NCBI RefSeq assembly: GCF_019219095.1
Contig: NZ_JAHUWH010000001.1
Coordinates: forward strand, 558,001-622,000
Direction of reading: 5' to 3'
Origin: Acidovorax sp. sic0104
GTDB lineage: Bacteria > Pseudomonadota > Gammaproteobacteria > Burkholderiales > Burkholderiaceae_C
DNA length: 64,000 bases
Shown here: in pieces, positions 23,236-30,690 of the stretch
Position numbering within the stretch: position 1 is the first letter of the stretch
Layout: the number at the start of each line of letters is the position of its first letter
Notes under the pieces: generated by a model
The model's input: the letters and a program-made list of their open reading frames with translations, nothing else
Database searches by the model: none
Told to the model about the DNA's origin: nothing
Position numbers and translations under genes: made by a program

Positions 23236-23492
23236 TACAGTATTCGAATGCGTTCAAGTAGGCTGGCCATGGCTGGTTTTTTCTTGGCCTCTTCGGTGGC
23301 TTCGATCATGACCAGCTCTTTCTCCAGCTCCATATAGTCCACGCCCTTTACGGTGGCCAGCGCCAGCGCTTGGGGGCGGGTGGGCACTCTAAACCCTGTT
23401 CGCCATTCGCTCACGCGAGATGACGGAACGCCTTGTTCTGCCAGGGCTTTCCGATCTTCGGCGGTAAGGTTCTCGATTAATTCAGCATACAT
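23235..23492 (-). CDS. Prophage repressor-like helix-turn-helix protein
   Basis: This 85-residue protein has a short HTH-like core (about 9-48: [24 protein letters not shown], then [12 protein letters not shown]), similar to small XRE-type regulators of filamentous phages. It is transcribed away from the early genes, as expected for an immunity repressor. A strong ribosome-binding site (GGAGGGG) lies 7 nt upstream. Its stop codon overlaps the cyaY start. Faces a set of palindromes at 23531-23580 that could be its operators. Confidence 0.7.
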   Translation of the reverse strand: MYAELIENLTAEDRKALAEQGVPSSRVSEWRTGFRVPTRPQALALATVKGVDYMELEKELVMIEATEEAKKKPAMASLLERIRIL

Positions 23493-23530
23493 AGTGGCGC
23501 CCCTCCATAGGGAGAATCAATTACCAATTC

Positions 23531-23580
23531 CGTAATTTGTGTGTTAAATTACGTTTTACGTAATGCGGATAGTGTTATCC
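23531..23580. promoter_or_regulatory. Operator-like palindromes between repressor and early genes
   Basis: Three inverted repeats lie in 50 bp: CGTAATTT-7-AAATTACG (23531-23553), ATTACGT-3-ACGTAAT (23548-23564) and GGATA-4-TATCC (23567-23580). The first two share the CGTAAT half-site, so four half-sites are arrayed with alternating orientation. This is an AT-rich divergent promoter region of 126 bp. Binding by the adjacent repressor is inferred. Confidence 0.6.
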
Positions 23581-23618
23581 GTTACTCGTAAGACAACTTT
23601 ACCACCATGGAGCCACCC

Positions 23619-24005
23619 ATGCCAGCCCTTCAACTCGTTCTCCCTGAGATTGCCGCACCCGAAGCGGCGAACGATTGCACTCCCCCCGAAGCTGTCAGCG
23701 ATGGCAGTAGTTGTGCAGTGGCTTGCATCGCAAACGGTGGGGAGTGCGCCGGGAACGAAAAGCGCAAAGGCCGCAAGCCGACCCACGTCAGTGCAGCAGC
23801 ACGCAAGGCCGCCTACCGCGCCGATAAGGCCCGCGTCGATTTCACCGACAAGCCAGAAATCATTGCCAAGCTGCGCGAGACGGCGGGCCTGCTCGATTGC
23901 AGCGTTAACGAACTGCTGCAGTCCATGGTCCGCTTCGCAGAGTGCAACCGCAATTGGAAGCAGGTTGGTCTGTACGGTGCACGCGCAAACGGGGTTCTGC
24001 AATGA
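23619..24005 (+). CDS. Phage early protein, possible ribbon-helix-helix DNA binder
   Basis: This 128-residue protein has a variable N-terminus, a basic stretch (NEKRKGRKPTHVSAAARKAA) and a C-terminal segment RVDFTDKPEIIAKLRE... CSVNELLQSMVRFAE whose strand-helix-helix pattern resembles ribbon-helix-helix proteins. The ATG at 23619 has GGAG 6 nt upstream; an ATG at 23607 overlaps that site. It is the first rightward prophage gene and its stop overlaps the next start (ATGA). The DNA-binding role is an inference. Confidence 0.6.
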   Translation: MPALQLVLPEIAAPEAANDCTPPEAVSDGSSCAVACIANGGECAGNEKRKGRKPTHVSAAARKAAYRADKARVDFTDKPEIIAKLRETAGLLDCSVNELLQSMVRFAECNRNWKQVGLYGARANGVLQ

Positions 24006-24136
24006 CCGCTCGATATGTCTGCGCCCGTTGCGGTTTGCGTTGTGGCTTTTGGTTTTTCGGCTGGAAGCATCACTCTGGTGGTGCTTCTCGTCCATCCTGT
24101 GGGCTTAAGCCAGTGCCTGTTGAGGTCGCAGCATGA
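24002..24136 (+). CDS. Small phage protein with a CxxCxxxC zinc-ribbon-like motif
   Basis: This 44-residue protein begins MTARYVCARCGLRCGFWFFG and has a further cysteine near residue 33 (SCGLK), giving a CxxCGxxC cluster plus one Cys, a zinc-ribbon-like pattern. Its ATG overlaps the previous stop (ATGA) and its TGA overlaps the next ATG (ATGA), which supports real translation by coupling despite the small size. Function unknown. Confidence 0.6.
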   Translation: MTARYVCARCGLRCGFWFFGWKHHSGGASRPSCGLKPVPVEVAA

Positions 24137-24348
24137 GTCCCGAAACAAAGCGCGATCTGCAATACCGCTGCCGCCGGGCCATTGCGGCCCCGGTCCCGAA
24201 AAGCGTTCTCGAAGGCGGTGCCGCAAGGGCTGCTGACTACAAGCATTGCGCTGCCGTGGTCGGCGCCTACCTGCGCACCGGCCACCAAGCCGACCGCGCC
24301 CGCTTGCACGTGCTGCGAATGGAAGGCATGCAGGGGTTGCTGCCATGA
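24133..24348 (+). CDS. Hypothetical phage protein (71 aa)
   Basis: A basic 71-residue soluble protein (MSPETKRDLQYRCRRAIAAP at the N-terminus). No family is recognised. It is joined to both neighbours by ATGA overlaps. The next gene also begins MSP. Confidence 0.55.
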   Translation: MSPETKRDLQYRCRRAIAAPVPKSVLEGGAARAADYKHCAAVVGAYLRTGHQADRARLHVLRMEGMQGLLP

Positions 24349-24827
24349 GTCCCACGCTGCTCGATCTGCTTTGCGGGATGGCCGTTGGCGCTGCCTTTGG
24401 GTGCGTCTTCTTTGCTGCGGTCTTCCTCGTGCGCCGCCGCCCCCTGTCTTTGGAGACAACCGGGGGCCCGCGCAGCGCGACTAGCGCGGCCCCGCAGGGG
24501 TGCGTGGGGCAGGGTATGGGCAGCATGCCCATGTCGCCCCGCGTGCAGCCCGTGCCGCTTGAAAACGCTTCCACCGCCCGCGCCGCCGCGCAAGGGATCG
24601 TTACCCGGATGGGCCAAGACCTGCAAGGGCTTGGTGGCGCAGCCATAGAGCCCGGTCCCGCAGGGATGCGCCCTGCCTGCTCTGGCTTTGACGCTGAGTG
24701 CACAGACGCCTGCGCCACGTGCGGCCGTGCACGCTGGCGCAGCGCGGGCGCGGGCGCCGGGGCGGGGCAGGCGCCGACCATCCCCGATGGTAATCACGGG
24801 GATAACCAACAAGAGGCCACCGAATGA
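24345..24827 (+). CDS. Hypothetical phage membrane protein (160 aa)
   Basis: One N-terminal transmembrane helix (about 4-29, LLDLLCGMAVGAAFGCVFFA) is followed by a low-complexity Ala/Gly/Pro/Met region and a cysteine cluster (DAECTDACATCGRARW, about 118-133). No family recognised. The start ATG overlaps the previous stop, and its own stop overlaps the rep start. The DNA of this gene has several GC-rich hairpins (for example 24516-24532), so part of it may serve a DNA-level role. Confidence 0.55.
   Translation: MSPTLLDLLCGMAVGAAFGCVFFAAVFLVRRRPLSLETTGGPRSATSAAPQGCVGQGMGSMPMSPRVQPVPLENASTARAAAQGIVTRMGQDLQGLGGAAIEPGPAGMRPACSGFDAECTDACATCGRARWRSAGAGAGAGQAPTIPDGNHGDNQQEATE
24516..24532. other. 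Perfect hairpin inside the 160-aa phage gene
   Basis: ATGGGCA-GCA-TGCCCAT, a perfect 7-bp stem with a 3-nt loop. Filamentous phages need hairpins for packaging and replication origins; this site is upstream of rep but within a coding frame. Its role is unproven. Confidence 0.3.
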
Positions 24828-26089
24828 CCCGCCCAGCAAACTCCAAGCTGAACAAGCATTCGCAAACCTGCGCCCTCGTACTCGAAGGCAATCAGGTCAA
24901 GGTCCGCCTGATTGCTGAACGCCTTGAAACCAAGGTGCCTGTACACGTCGATTGGCTGCGCTTCACCTGCCAAGTGCGCAACGCGCCGATGCCATCGGCA
25001 GACGTGCTTTTTCCGCCTCCAGCGCAAAGCACCCTGGAGCGCCCCATGTCCCCGCATGAAGAGGACCACGGCACCTACGAAGCCCAGCGCTTTGCCCGCT
25101 TCATGCGCAAGCTGCAGGAAGTGCCAGACGCCGATTTTGCGCTCAGCACACAAGCCGTAGAACTGGCAATGCGCGTCGTGGATGCGCTCGGCGAAGGCTT
25201 CACAGTCGCCCCTGAAATCCGCAAAGGGCACGACTTTTACAAAAGCCGCTGGAGCATCGAGCGCAACGGCGAAGAAGTCGGCTGGATCGGCTTCGGTGCC
25301 AGCGGTGAAAGCCCGCGCCAGCAAGCGCAAAAGCGCACGCTGCACGTCAACCTCTACGGCACGGCATGCACCTTTGCAAAGCCCTCCTGGCGCTTCGCCA
25401 TGGCCGATCTGGTCGAGGACGTTAAGGGCGTACTCACGCGCTGCGACCTCGCCCTTGATTTCTTCGAAGGCATCGCAGGCGGCATGCAGCGCATCCAGAC
25501 CGACTACGACAGCGGCCTCATGGACTCAGGCGGCAAGCGCTTGAAGTGCAACATGGTCGGCGACTGGATGAACGGCAAGGCCCGTAGCTTTTACGTCGGC
25601 TCCAAAGAAGTCGGCAAGCAAACCAACATCTACGAAAAGGGCCACCAGCTCTTCGGCGACAAAGACGCCTCCGGCTGGATGCGTGCAGAGCTGCGCCTGG
25701 GCAACAAGGCCCGCGTGCTCGATGTGGACATGCTCCGCCGCCCCGCTGACTTCTTTGCAGAAGCCAGCACGTGGCACGCCGCGCTGCTGCGCGAAGCGGA
25801 CGAACTGCTTGAGCTCGAGCCAGCAAGCCTTGCCTGCAATGGCCGTCTGGCCGCTGAAACCATCGAAGCAGAAGTCACGCGCAACAAGCGCTGGGTGCGC
25901 GACGTCGCAGGCCCCAGCTTGGCCCTCATGTTCACCCTCATGGACGGCGAAGAGTTCGCCGCCATCGTCGAAGGCGCAAGCCTTCCCGGTCGCCTTCGCC
26001 GCTTCAAGCGCGAAGAGATCGCCCGCGTCTACGAACGCGCAACCAAACGAGTTTTCAAGGGCGCAGACGCTGGCCACGTCACCGCATAG
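24824..26089 (+). CDS. Replication initiation protein (Rep_trans / RstA-like)
   Basis: This 421-residue protein is the expected rolling-circle replication initiator of the phage. It shows the Rep_trans family pattern: VDWLRFTC near the N-terminus, LTRCDLALDFFEG in the middle, then FYVGSKEVGKQTNIYEKG (containing the likely catalytic Tyr) and WMRAELRLGNKARVLDVD. The start overlaps the previous stop (ATGA). The gene is followed 37 bp later by the ssDNA-binding protein gene. Confidence 0.85.
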   Translation: MTRPANSKLNKHSQTCALVLEGNQVKVRLIAERLETKVPVHVDWLRFTCQVRNAPMPSADVLFPPPAQSTLERPMSPHEEDHGTYEAQRFARFMRKLQEVPDADFALSTQAVELAMRVVDALGEGFTVAPEIRKGHDFYKSRWSIERNGEEVGWIGFGASGESPRQQAQKRTLHVNLYGTACTFAKPSWRFAMADLVEDVKGVLTRCDLALDFFEGIAGGMQRIQTDYDSGLMDSGGKRLKCNMVGDWMNGKARSFYVGSKEVGKQTNIYEKGHQLFGDKDASGWMRAELRLGNKARVLDVDMLRRPADFFAEASTWHAALLREADELLELEPASLACNGRLAAETIEAEVTRNKRWVRDVAGPSLALMFTLMDGEEFAAIVEGASLPGRLRRFKREEIARVYERATKRVFKGADAGHVTA

Positions 26090-26125
26090 CCCTCAATCCA
26101 AGGCCGCAACCAAAGAGAAACCATC

Positions 26126-26443
26126 ATGAAATTTCAATCCGAAGTCATCGTCCACGGCGTCAAGGAAAGCGAAGGCGTGGTTGAAGGCCGTGCGTTCAGC
26201 AGCACCACATTCCATTGCGAAGTGGACCTTGCAGAAAACAGCGCAGGCCGCTCCATCGGTCGCGCCACCCGCCCCTTCAAGCTCGGCGACGCCAAGGAAT
26301 TCGACAAGTGGGCACACCTGGGCGCATCGCTGCCAGTCAAGGCCATGGCCACGTTTGAGATGGCTGCTGCAGCGCAGGACGGCACCAAGATGGTCTTGGT
26401 GGATATCCGCCCGATTGACAAAGCGACCGCCAAGGCTGCGTGA
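26126..26443 (+). CDS. Phage single-stranded DNA-binding protein (pV-like)
   Basis: This 105-residue protein (MKFQSEVIVHGVKESEGVVE) is in the position and size range of inovirus gene V proteins, which coat the newly made single-stranded genome before assembly. The predicted fold is beta-rich (TTFHCEVDLAEN, VKAMATFEMAAAAQDGTKMVLVDI). The assignment is by position and pattern. Confidence 0.75.
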   Translation: MKFQSEVIVHGVKESEGVVEGRAFSSTTFHCEVDLAENSAGRSIGRATRPFKLGDAKEFDKWAHLGASLPVKAMATFEMAAAAQDGTKMVLVDIRPIDKATAKAA

Positions 26444-26652
26444 TGACCTACGTGATCCAGTCGGCAACCACGGGCGCATTCCTCGCCCCCTCGTATGAGG
26501 ACGGCCAGCCCGAATGGGTCATGTTGCTGCGCGAAGCCGTGGCGCTCGAAGACCTCGAAACCGTCGCGCAGCTCATCGAAGACCACGCCGAACCCTTCCA
26601 CCGGGCGCAGGTCGTGGACCTTCGCGAATTGCACCGCTCTGTGCCCCTCTGA
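26443..26652 (+). CDS. Hypothetical phage protein (69 aa)
   Basis: A small acidic soluble protein (MTYVIQSATTGAFLAPSYED). Its ATG overlaps the ssDNA-binding protein stop (TGATG). Similar small proteins of unknown role follow the ssb gene in other inoviruses. Confidence 0.55.
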   Translation: MTYVIQSATTGAFLAPSYEDGQPEWVMLLREAVALEDLETVAQLIEDHAEPFHRAQVVDLRELHRSVPL

Positions 26653-26711
26653 GGGCATCAGGCGGCTACCCCTTCAATCGCGAAACATCGCAAAACGTTC
26701 CCGGGCCACAA

Positions 26712-26894
26712 ATGGAAATCGACCTCGTACACGTCGCCCATCGTCTCGCCATCGTGGGCATCTGCAGCGGCTTCTTAGGCGCTGCCCTCTGGCAAATGCT
26801 GGTGGGCTCGATGCATGTCCTGGCCCTGCGCCTGCATGCCCGAGCTGCCCGTCGCCAGCGCATCGAAGCCGCACGCCGGGGGTGCAATGGCTAG
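26712..26894 (+). CDS. Small phage membrane protein, possible minor coat protein
   Basis: 60 residues with one transmembrane helix (about 12-41, LAIVGICSGFLGAALWQMLVG) and a basic C-terminus. Position between ssb and the major coat gene fits pVII/pIX-type minor coat proteins, but no sequence match is claimed. It overlaps the next gene by 8 nt. Confidence 0.5.
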   Translation: MEIDLVHVAHRLAIVGICSGFLGAALWQMLVGSMHVLALRLHARAARRQRIEAARRGCNG

Positions 26895-27036
26895 CGCCTG
26901 GGAAGTTTGGTTTGTCGCTGCTGCTGGTGGCTTCTCTGGCGCTGGCATTTGCTATCTGTGGCTTTCGTGCGTCTTTGACCCGCGCGTGCATAGATGGCTG
27001 CGGCGGATTTGCCCTTGGGCGCGGAGGTACCTCTGA
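26887..27036 (+). CDS. Small phage membrane protein (49 aa)
   Basis: 49 residues, with one hydrophobic segment (about 4-30, VWFVAAAGGFSGAGICYLWL) and a basic Trp/Arg-rich tail. The stop overlaps the next ATG (TGATG). Candidate minor coat protein by size and position. Confidence 0.5.
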   Translation: MASAWEVWFVAAAGGFSGAGICYLWLSCVFDPRVHRWLRRICPWARRYL

Positions 27037-27356
27037 TGGCCCTCTGCGTCGTCCTCGATACAGCACCGTCCGGCCTCCGCAATCTGGTGTCCACCACGGG
27101 CCGCACTGAGATTGTTTGGTCTGCCGGTGAGGCCACCGTATCAGGCGGTCAATACACCTGCCCAACAGGCTCCTACGTGCTGCTCACGGCCAGCGAAGCC
27201 GGCCAGCAAACAAACATCCCCCTCCTGCAGCTATCGCCTGCAGAGGGGTCCGCAATCGCCAGCGCCATCCTGGTGATCTGGGCGGCTGCATGGGGCATCC
27301 GTGTCCTTGTGCAGACGGTCAGAAGTTCCGATGGAAATCAACCTAGTGAGGACTGA
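27036..27356 (+). CDS. Phage protein with C-terminal membrane helix (106 aa)
   Basis: The N-terminal part is soluble (VVLDTAPSGLRNLVSTTGRT); a transmembrane helix lies at about 76-98 (AIASAILVIWAAAWGIRVLV). The ATG at 27036 overlaps the previous stop. It precedes the major coat gene by 3 bp. Candidate virion structural protein; no family recognised. Confidence 0.55.
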   Translation: MALCVVLDTAPSGLRNLVSTTGRTEIVWSAGEATVSGGQYTCPTGSYVLLTASEAGQQTNIPLLQLSPAEGSAIASAILVIWAAAWGIRVLVQTVRSSDGNQPSED

Positions 27357-27359
27357 AAA

Positions 27360-27575
27360 ATGAACCGCTTCAACCTGCAAACCCGTCGCATCGCAGCTAC
27401 CTCTGCAGCTCTGGCCCTGACCCTGGCTGGCAACGCCCACGCCGTGATCGACGTCGGCCCCGTCGTGACCGAGATCGAGGGGACCATCACTCCCATCGGC
27501 CTGATCGGTGCCGCTGTCTTGGTGGTGGTCGTGTCCATCGCGGCCTTCAAGTGGGTCCGCCGCGCCATCAGCTAA
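27360..27575 (+). CDS. Major coat protein (pVIII-like)
   Basis: 71 residues in classic pVIII layout: a cleavable signal peptide (about 1-28, ending NAHA), an acidic N-terminal part (VIDVGPVVTEIEGTI), one membrane helix (LIGAAVLVVVVSIAAF) and a basic C-terminus (KWVRRAIS). The mature protein is about 43 residues and would form the helical virion sheath. Confidence 0.88.
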   Translation: MNRFNLQTRRIAATSAALALTLAGNAHAVIDVGPVVTEIEGTITPIGLIGAAVLVVVVSIAAFKWVRRAIS

Positions 27576-27591
27576 TCGGCTGAGCATGCGT

Positions 27592-27611
27592 CCCTGACCG
27601 GCCGGCAGGGG
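27592..27611 (+). terminator. Hairpin after the major coat gene, possible attenuator
   Basis: CCCTG-9-CAGGG with an inner GC palindrome lies 16 bp after the coat gene stop. There is no T-run. Filamentous phages commonly terminate partly after gene VIII, so attenuation here is plausible. Confidence 0.35.
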
Positions 27612-27653
27612 CCTTGCAAAAGCTCACGCGGTGGGCTTCTTCAAGGTGCACAC

Positions 27654-27713
27654 ATGGGCATTCTCGTCATCGTTACCGTCCTGGGGGCCGCATGGCTGAT
27701 CTTCACCGCCTAG
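27654..27713 (+). CDS. Tiny hydrophobic phage peptide (19 aa)
   Basis: An ATG-led frame encodes MGILVIVTVLGAAWLIFTA, almost entirely a membrane helix. It overlaps the adsorption-protein start by 22 nt. Size and hydrophobicity recall pVII/pIX or a leader peptide, but it is shorter than known ones. It could also be chance. Confidence 0.35.
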   Translation: MGILVIVTVLGAAWLIFTA

Positions 27714-29218
27714 TGCGCCTCTGGCTCCTGGCCTGCCTCTCGCTTGTGTCCTTAGGCGCTCAGGCGTTCGACCCAGTCGATAAGTGGGTCGGCAGCAAGA
27801 ACGGCCAAACCTATACCAGTCCAAGCGCCTGCCTGTCGGCGCAAAAATCCAAATGGGATTCCGAGTTTCCGGGCCATGTTGGGTGCCGCACGTGGTCTGA
27901 TACCGGCATCACTGTCACCGATGGCGTACGCGGTATCGCGTCCGAGCTTGGCGGCTGCGCTGGTGGGGCCGTGTGGTGTACGGCCACCGCTCAAAAAGCA
28001 TGTCCTGCGAACTCGACTCAGGACAGCAACGGGAATTGCACCTGTGATTCGGGCTATCACGAGAGGACCGTTGACGGTCAAAAGGCTTGCGTCAAGCCCG
28101 ATGACCGCACGCCAAAACAGCTATGCCAGGATGCAGCATCGCACTGGAACAGCACGCTCAATAGTGACCGTTCGATGCGCGTTGGCGGTCCGCTGTCCCA
28201 GTACGCGGACGGTGCGGCAACGTGCGCACAGGTCAATGGCATGCCCGATGGGCAAGGCTGCAAACACTGGTTCACTGGTGACCTTGGCTTTAAGGACGAT
28301 CAGGGCAAGTCGTGGACCAATGGGTTCTCTATTGCTTTGGATGAGGGGGACCCGCGTGCCAATGGCTCACTCGTCTGCAGCTTGGCTGACGGCAGTCAGC
28401 CGCCTAAGGAAAACCCGCAGCCCGAAGACTGCAGGCAGGGCTACAAGACCACGGTTATGGGTGTCGAGCTTTGCATAGAGGATTGGACTGGTGAGACTGA
28501 GGGCAACGACCGGGACCAGACCACCGATGGCAACGGCAACAAGTCCACGACGAAGACGAACATCAAATGCGTTGGTGATCAGTGCAAGGTCACGGAAACC
28601 ACCACCACCACAAAGCCAGACGGCACCACCTCCACCACCACGACCACCACGGAGGGCGTCAACCGTCAAGCCTATTGCGCTCGCAACCCTGAAAGCGCCA
28701 TCTGCAGGCGGCAGGACGATAAGGACGGCGGCGACAAAGGCCCGGCCACGCGCAACCCTGGTGGCGGTAACGGCGACGGCGAGGGCGACGGCTTCTGTGA
28801 AGAAAACCCAGACTCACCCATCTGCAAAAAAAGCACCTGGGGCGGCTCCTGCGCGTGGAATTTCCAGTGTGACGGCGACGCCATTCAGTGCGCCATGGCG
28901 AAAGAACAGCACATCAGGGCGTGCAAGCTGTTTGACGATGCATCGCCAGAGTCCGCGCTGTACGAGTCCAACAAAAACAAGGAAGGCGCGCAGACAAAAG
29001 ACCTGCCGGGGAGTCGCGAAGAAAGCATGGCAAACCGCGTCAGCACGGCCGATGCATTTGGCGGTGGTGGGCAGTGCATCCAAGACCTGAACATTGCTGT
29101 CATGGGACAGGCCGTATCGCTCCCCATGAGCAAGGTTTGTCCGATCGTGGGCGTCATCGGAAACATCATGATCGGCGTCGCCCTGCTGCTGGCCGTTCGC
29201 ATCGTAGGTAGGGGGTAA
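27692..29218 (+). CDS. Adsorption protein (pIII-like, TspB family)
   Basis: This 508-residue protein has a signal peptide (about 1-25, ending GAQA), cysteine-rich N-terminal domains, a Thr-rich linker (about 305-330), a Gly/Asp-rich linker (about 358-378), a C-terminal block with CAWNFQCDGDAIQCAMAKEQH and a terminal transmembrane helix (about 482-505). The block matches Neisseria TspB-type proteins encoded by filamentous prophages. It should bind host receptors and cap the virion. An upstream TTG start at 27614 is less likely. Confidence 0.82.
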   Translation: MADLHRLVRLWLLACLSLVSLGAQAFDPVDKWVGSKNGQTYTSPSACLSAQKSKWDSEFPGHVGCRTWSDTGITVTDGVRGIASELGGCAGGAVWCTATAQKACPANSTQDSNGNCTCDSGYHERTVDGQKACVKPDDRTPKQLCQDAASHWNSTLNSDRSMRVGGPLSQYADGAATCAQVNGMPDGQGCKHWFTGDLGFKDDQGKSWTNGFSIALDEGDPRANGSLVCSLADGSQPPKENPQPEDCRQGYKTTVMGVELCIEDWTGETEGNDRDQTTDGNGNKSTTKTNIKCVGDQCKVTETTTTTKPDGTTSTTTTTTEGVNRQAYCARNPESAICRRQDDKDGGDKGPATRNPGGGNGDGEGDGFCEENPDSPICKKSTWGGSCAWNFQCDGDAIQCAMAKEQHIRACKLFDDASPESALYESNKNKEGAQTKDLPGSREESMANRVSTADAFGGGGQCIQDLNIAVMGQAVSLPMSKVCPIVGVIGNIMIGVALLLAVRIVGRG

Positions 29219-29220
29219 CC

Positions 29221-29520
29221 ATGCCAGTCTTCATTGCTGCTATCGGCGGCATGCTCATCAATCTTGCCGGTGCGCTTGTCGGTCGTGTCCTGATTGCCTT
29301 GGGTATGGCGGTCGTCACGTATACCGGCGTCAATGCCAGCCTGGACGCTCTCAAGGCTCAGGCAGTCCAAAGCTTCACAGCGCTGCCCGCTGAGGTCTTC
29401 GGCATGCTGTCGATGATGAAAGTCGGTGTTGCCATCAGCATCGTCACCAGTGCCATCGCGGCGCGCATGCTGCTCGATGGCCTTACCTCCGACACCTTCA
29501 AGCGTTGGATTTTGAAGTAG
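29221..29520 (+). CDS. DUF2523 phage membrane protein (pVI-like)
   Basis: 99 residues, mostly hydrophobic with two or three membrane segments (MPVFIAAIGGMLINLAGALV; ALGMAVVTYTGVNA; MKVGVAISIVTSAIAARM). It lies between the adsorption protein and Zot, the standard place of DUF2523 proteins, which correspond to pVI minor coat proteins. Confidence 0.8.
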   Translation: MPVFIAAIGGMLINLAGALVGRVLIALGMAVVTYTGVNASLDALKAQAVQSFTALPAEVFGMLSMMKVGVAISIVTSAIAARMLLDGLTSDTFKRWILK

Positions 29521-29526
29521 GCCACC

Positions 29527-30690
29527 ATGCTCCACATCATCAGCGGCGCCAATGGCGCAGGAAAGACCCTCAACACCCTGAAATGGGTGCGTGAACGTCA
29601 GCTCAAGGAAAGCCGCCCTGTGTGCCATAACGGGCGATTCGAGCCTGTTGAGGGCGGTGAGCTGGCGGGCTGGAAAAAGATCGACTTCAAAGACTGGCAG
29701 GATGAGCCAGACGGGACCATCTTCCTGATCGATGAGGCCCACAATGACCTGCCAAACCGGCCCGCAGGCTCCACGGTGCCCGATGCCGTCAAGATGCTTG
29801 CAGAGCATCGCAGGCGCGGCTTTGATTTCTACTTGGTGACCCAGCACCCGCAGAACCTCGATAGCTTCGTGCGCAGGCTTGTCGGCCCGCCTGGATGGCA
29901 TCGTCATCTCAAGCGCTCGTTTGGTGTCGATATGGTCAGCGTGTTGGAGTGGCCCGCAGTCAATCCCAATTGCGAGAAAGACGGCAGTGGCAAGACCGGC
30001 ACGGTGACCATGCAGGCGTTCCCCAAGGAGGTCTACGGCTGGTACAAGTCGGCCAGCTTGCATACCGGTAAAAAGCGCTTGCCGCGTCAGTTGTGGGTGC
30101 TGTTGCTGTGCCTCATCGCTCTGCCTCTCCTGCTGTGGGCGGCATCGTCCAAGTTGCTCGCGAAGGGCGATCCCAAGGGCGCGGCGAAGCCAGCCGCAGC
30201 GCAGACGCAAACTGTCGCCGCTGCATCTGGTGGCCCGCCGGGTCAAGGGCCTAAGACCGTGGCGGAATACCTGCAAGCGCGGCACGCAAGGCTCCCTGAT
30301 TTCCCGCACAGCGCGCCTGCATACGATGAGGTCACAAAGCCCACGGTGGCCCCGTATCCAGCCGCGTGCGTGAGCATGGGCGACAAGTGCAATTGCTACA
30401 CGCAACAGGCCACGGTGATGCAAGTCAGCGCGGCTACGTGCCTCCAGATCGTGAAGCGTGGTTTCTTCGTGGACTGGCAACAGCCGCAGGCCATGCAGCA
30501 TGCGCTGCCGCCGCCCGCTCCAGTCGCCCGCCCTGAGCCTATGCACGAGGTGCGCACTGCGCCCGCGCCGACACCAGAGTTAAACCTCCCCGGCCACATG
30601 ACTCAGGCCGACATACCGCAGGCCCTGGGCATCCGCAATCCGGCGTTCAACATGCCGCCCAGTGGTTGGGGCGGTCACTTTGGCGGTTAA
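29527..30690 (+). CDS. Zot-domain assembly ATPase (pI-like)
   Basis: This inner-membrane protein drives filamentous virion extrusion. The 387 residues have Walker A GANGAGKT (7-14), Walker B IFLIDEAH (65-72), one transmembrane helix (about 188-208) and a Pro/Ala-rich periplasmic tail with paired cysteines (CNCYTQQATVMQVSAATC). It ends with a 4-nt TTAA shared with the stop of the antisense gene 30687-30944. Confidence 0.9.
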   Translation: MLHIISGANGAGKTLNTLKWVRERQLKESRPVCHNGRFEPVEGGELAGWKKIDFKDWQDEPDGTIFLIDEAHNDLPNRPAGSTVPDAVKMLAEHRRRGFDFYLVTQHPQNLDSFVRRLVGPPGWHRHLKRSFGVDMVSVLEWPAVNPNCEKDGSGKTGTVTMQAFPKEVYGWYKSASLHTGKKRLPRQLWVLLLCLIALPLLLWAASSKLLAKGDPKGAAKPAAAQTQTVAAASGGPPGQGPKTVAEYLQARHARLPDFPHSAPAYDEVTKPTVAPYPAACVSMGDKCNCYTQQATVMQVSAATCLQIVKRGFFVDWQQPQAMQHALPPPAPVARPEPMHEVRTAPAPTPELNLPGHMTQADIPQALGIRNPAFNMPPSGWGGHFGG

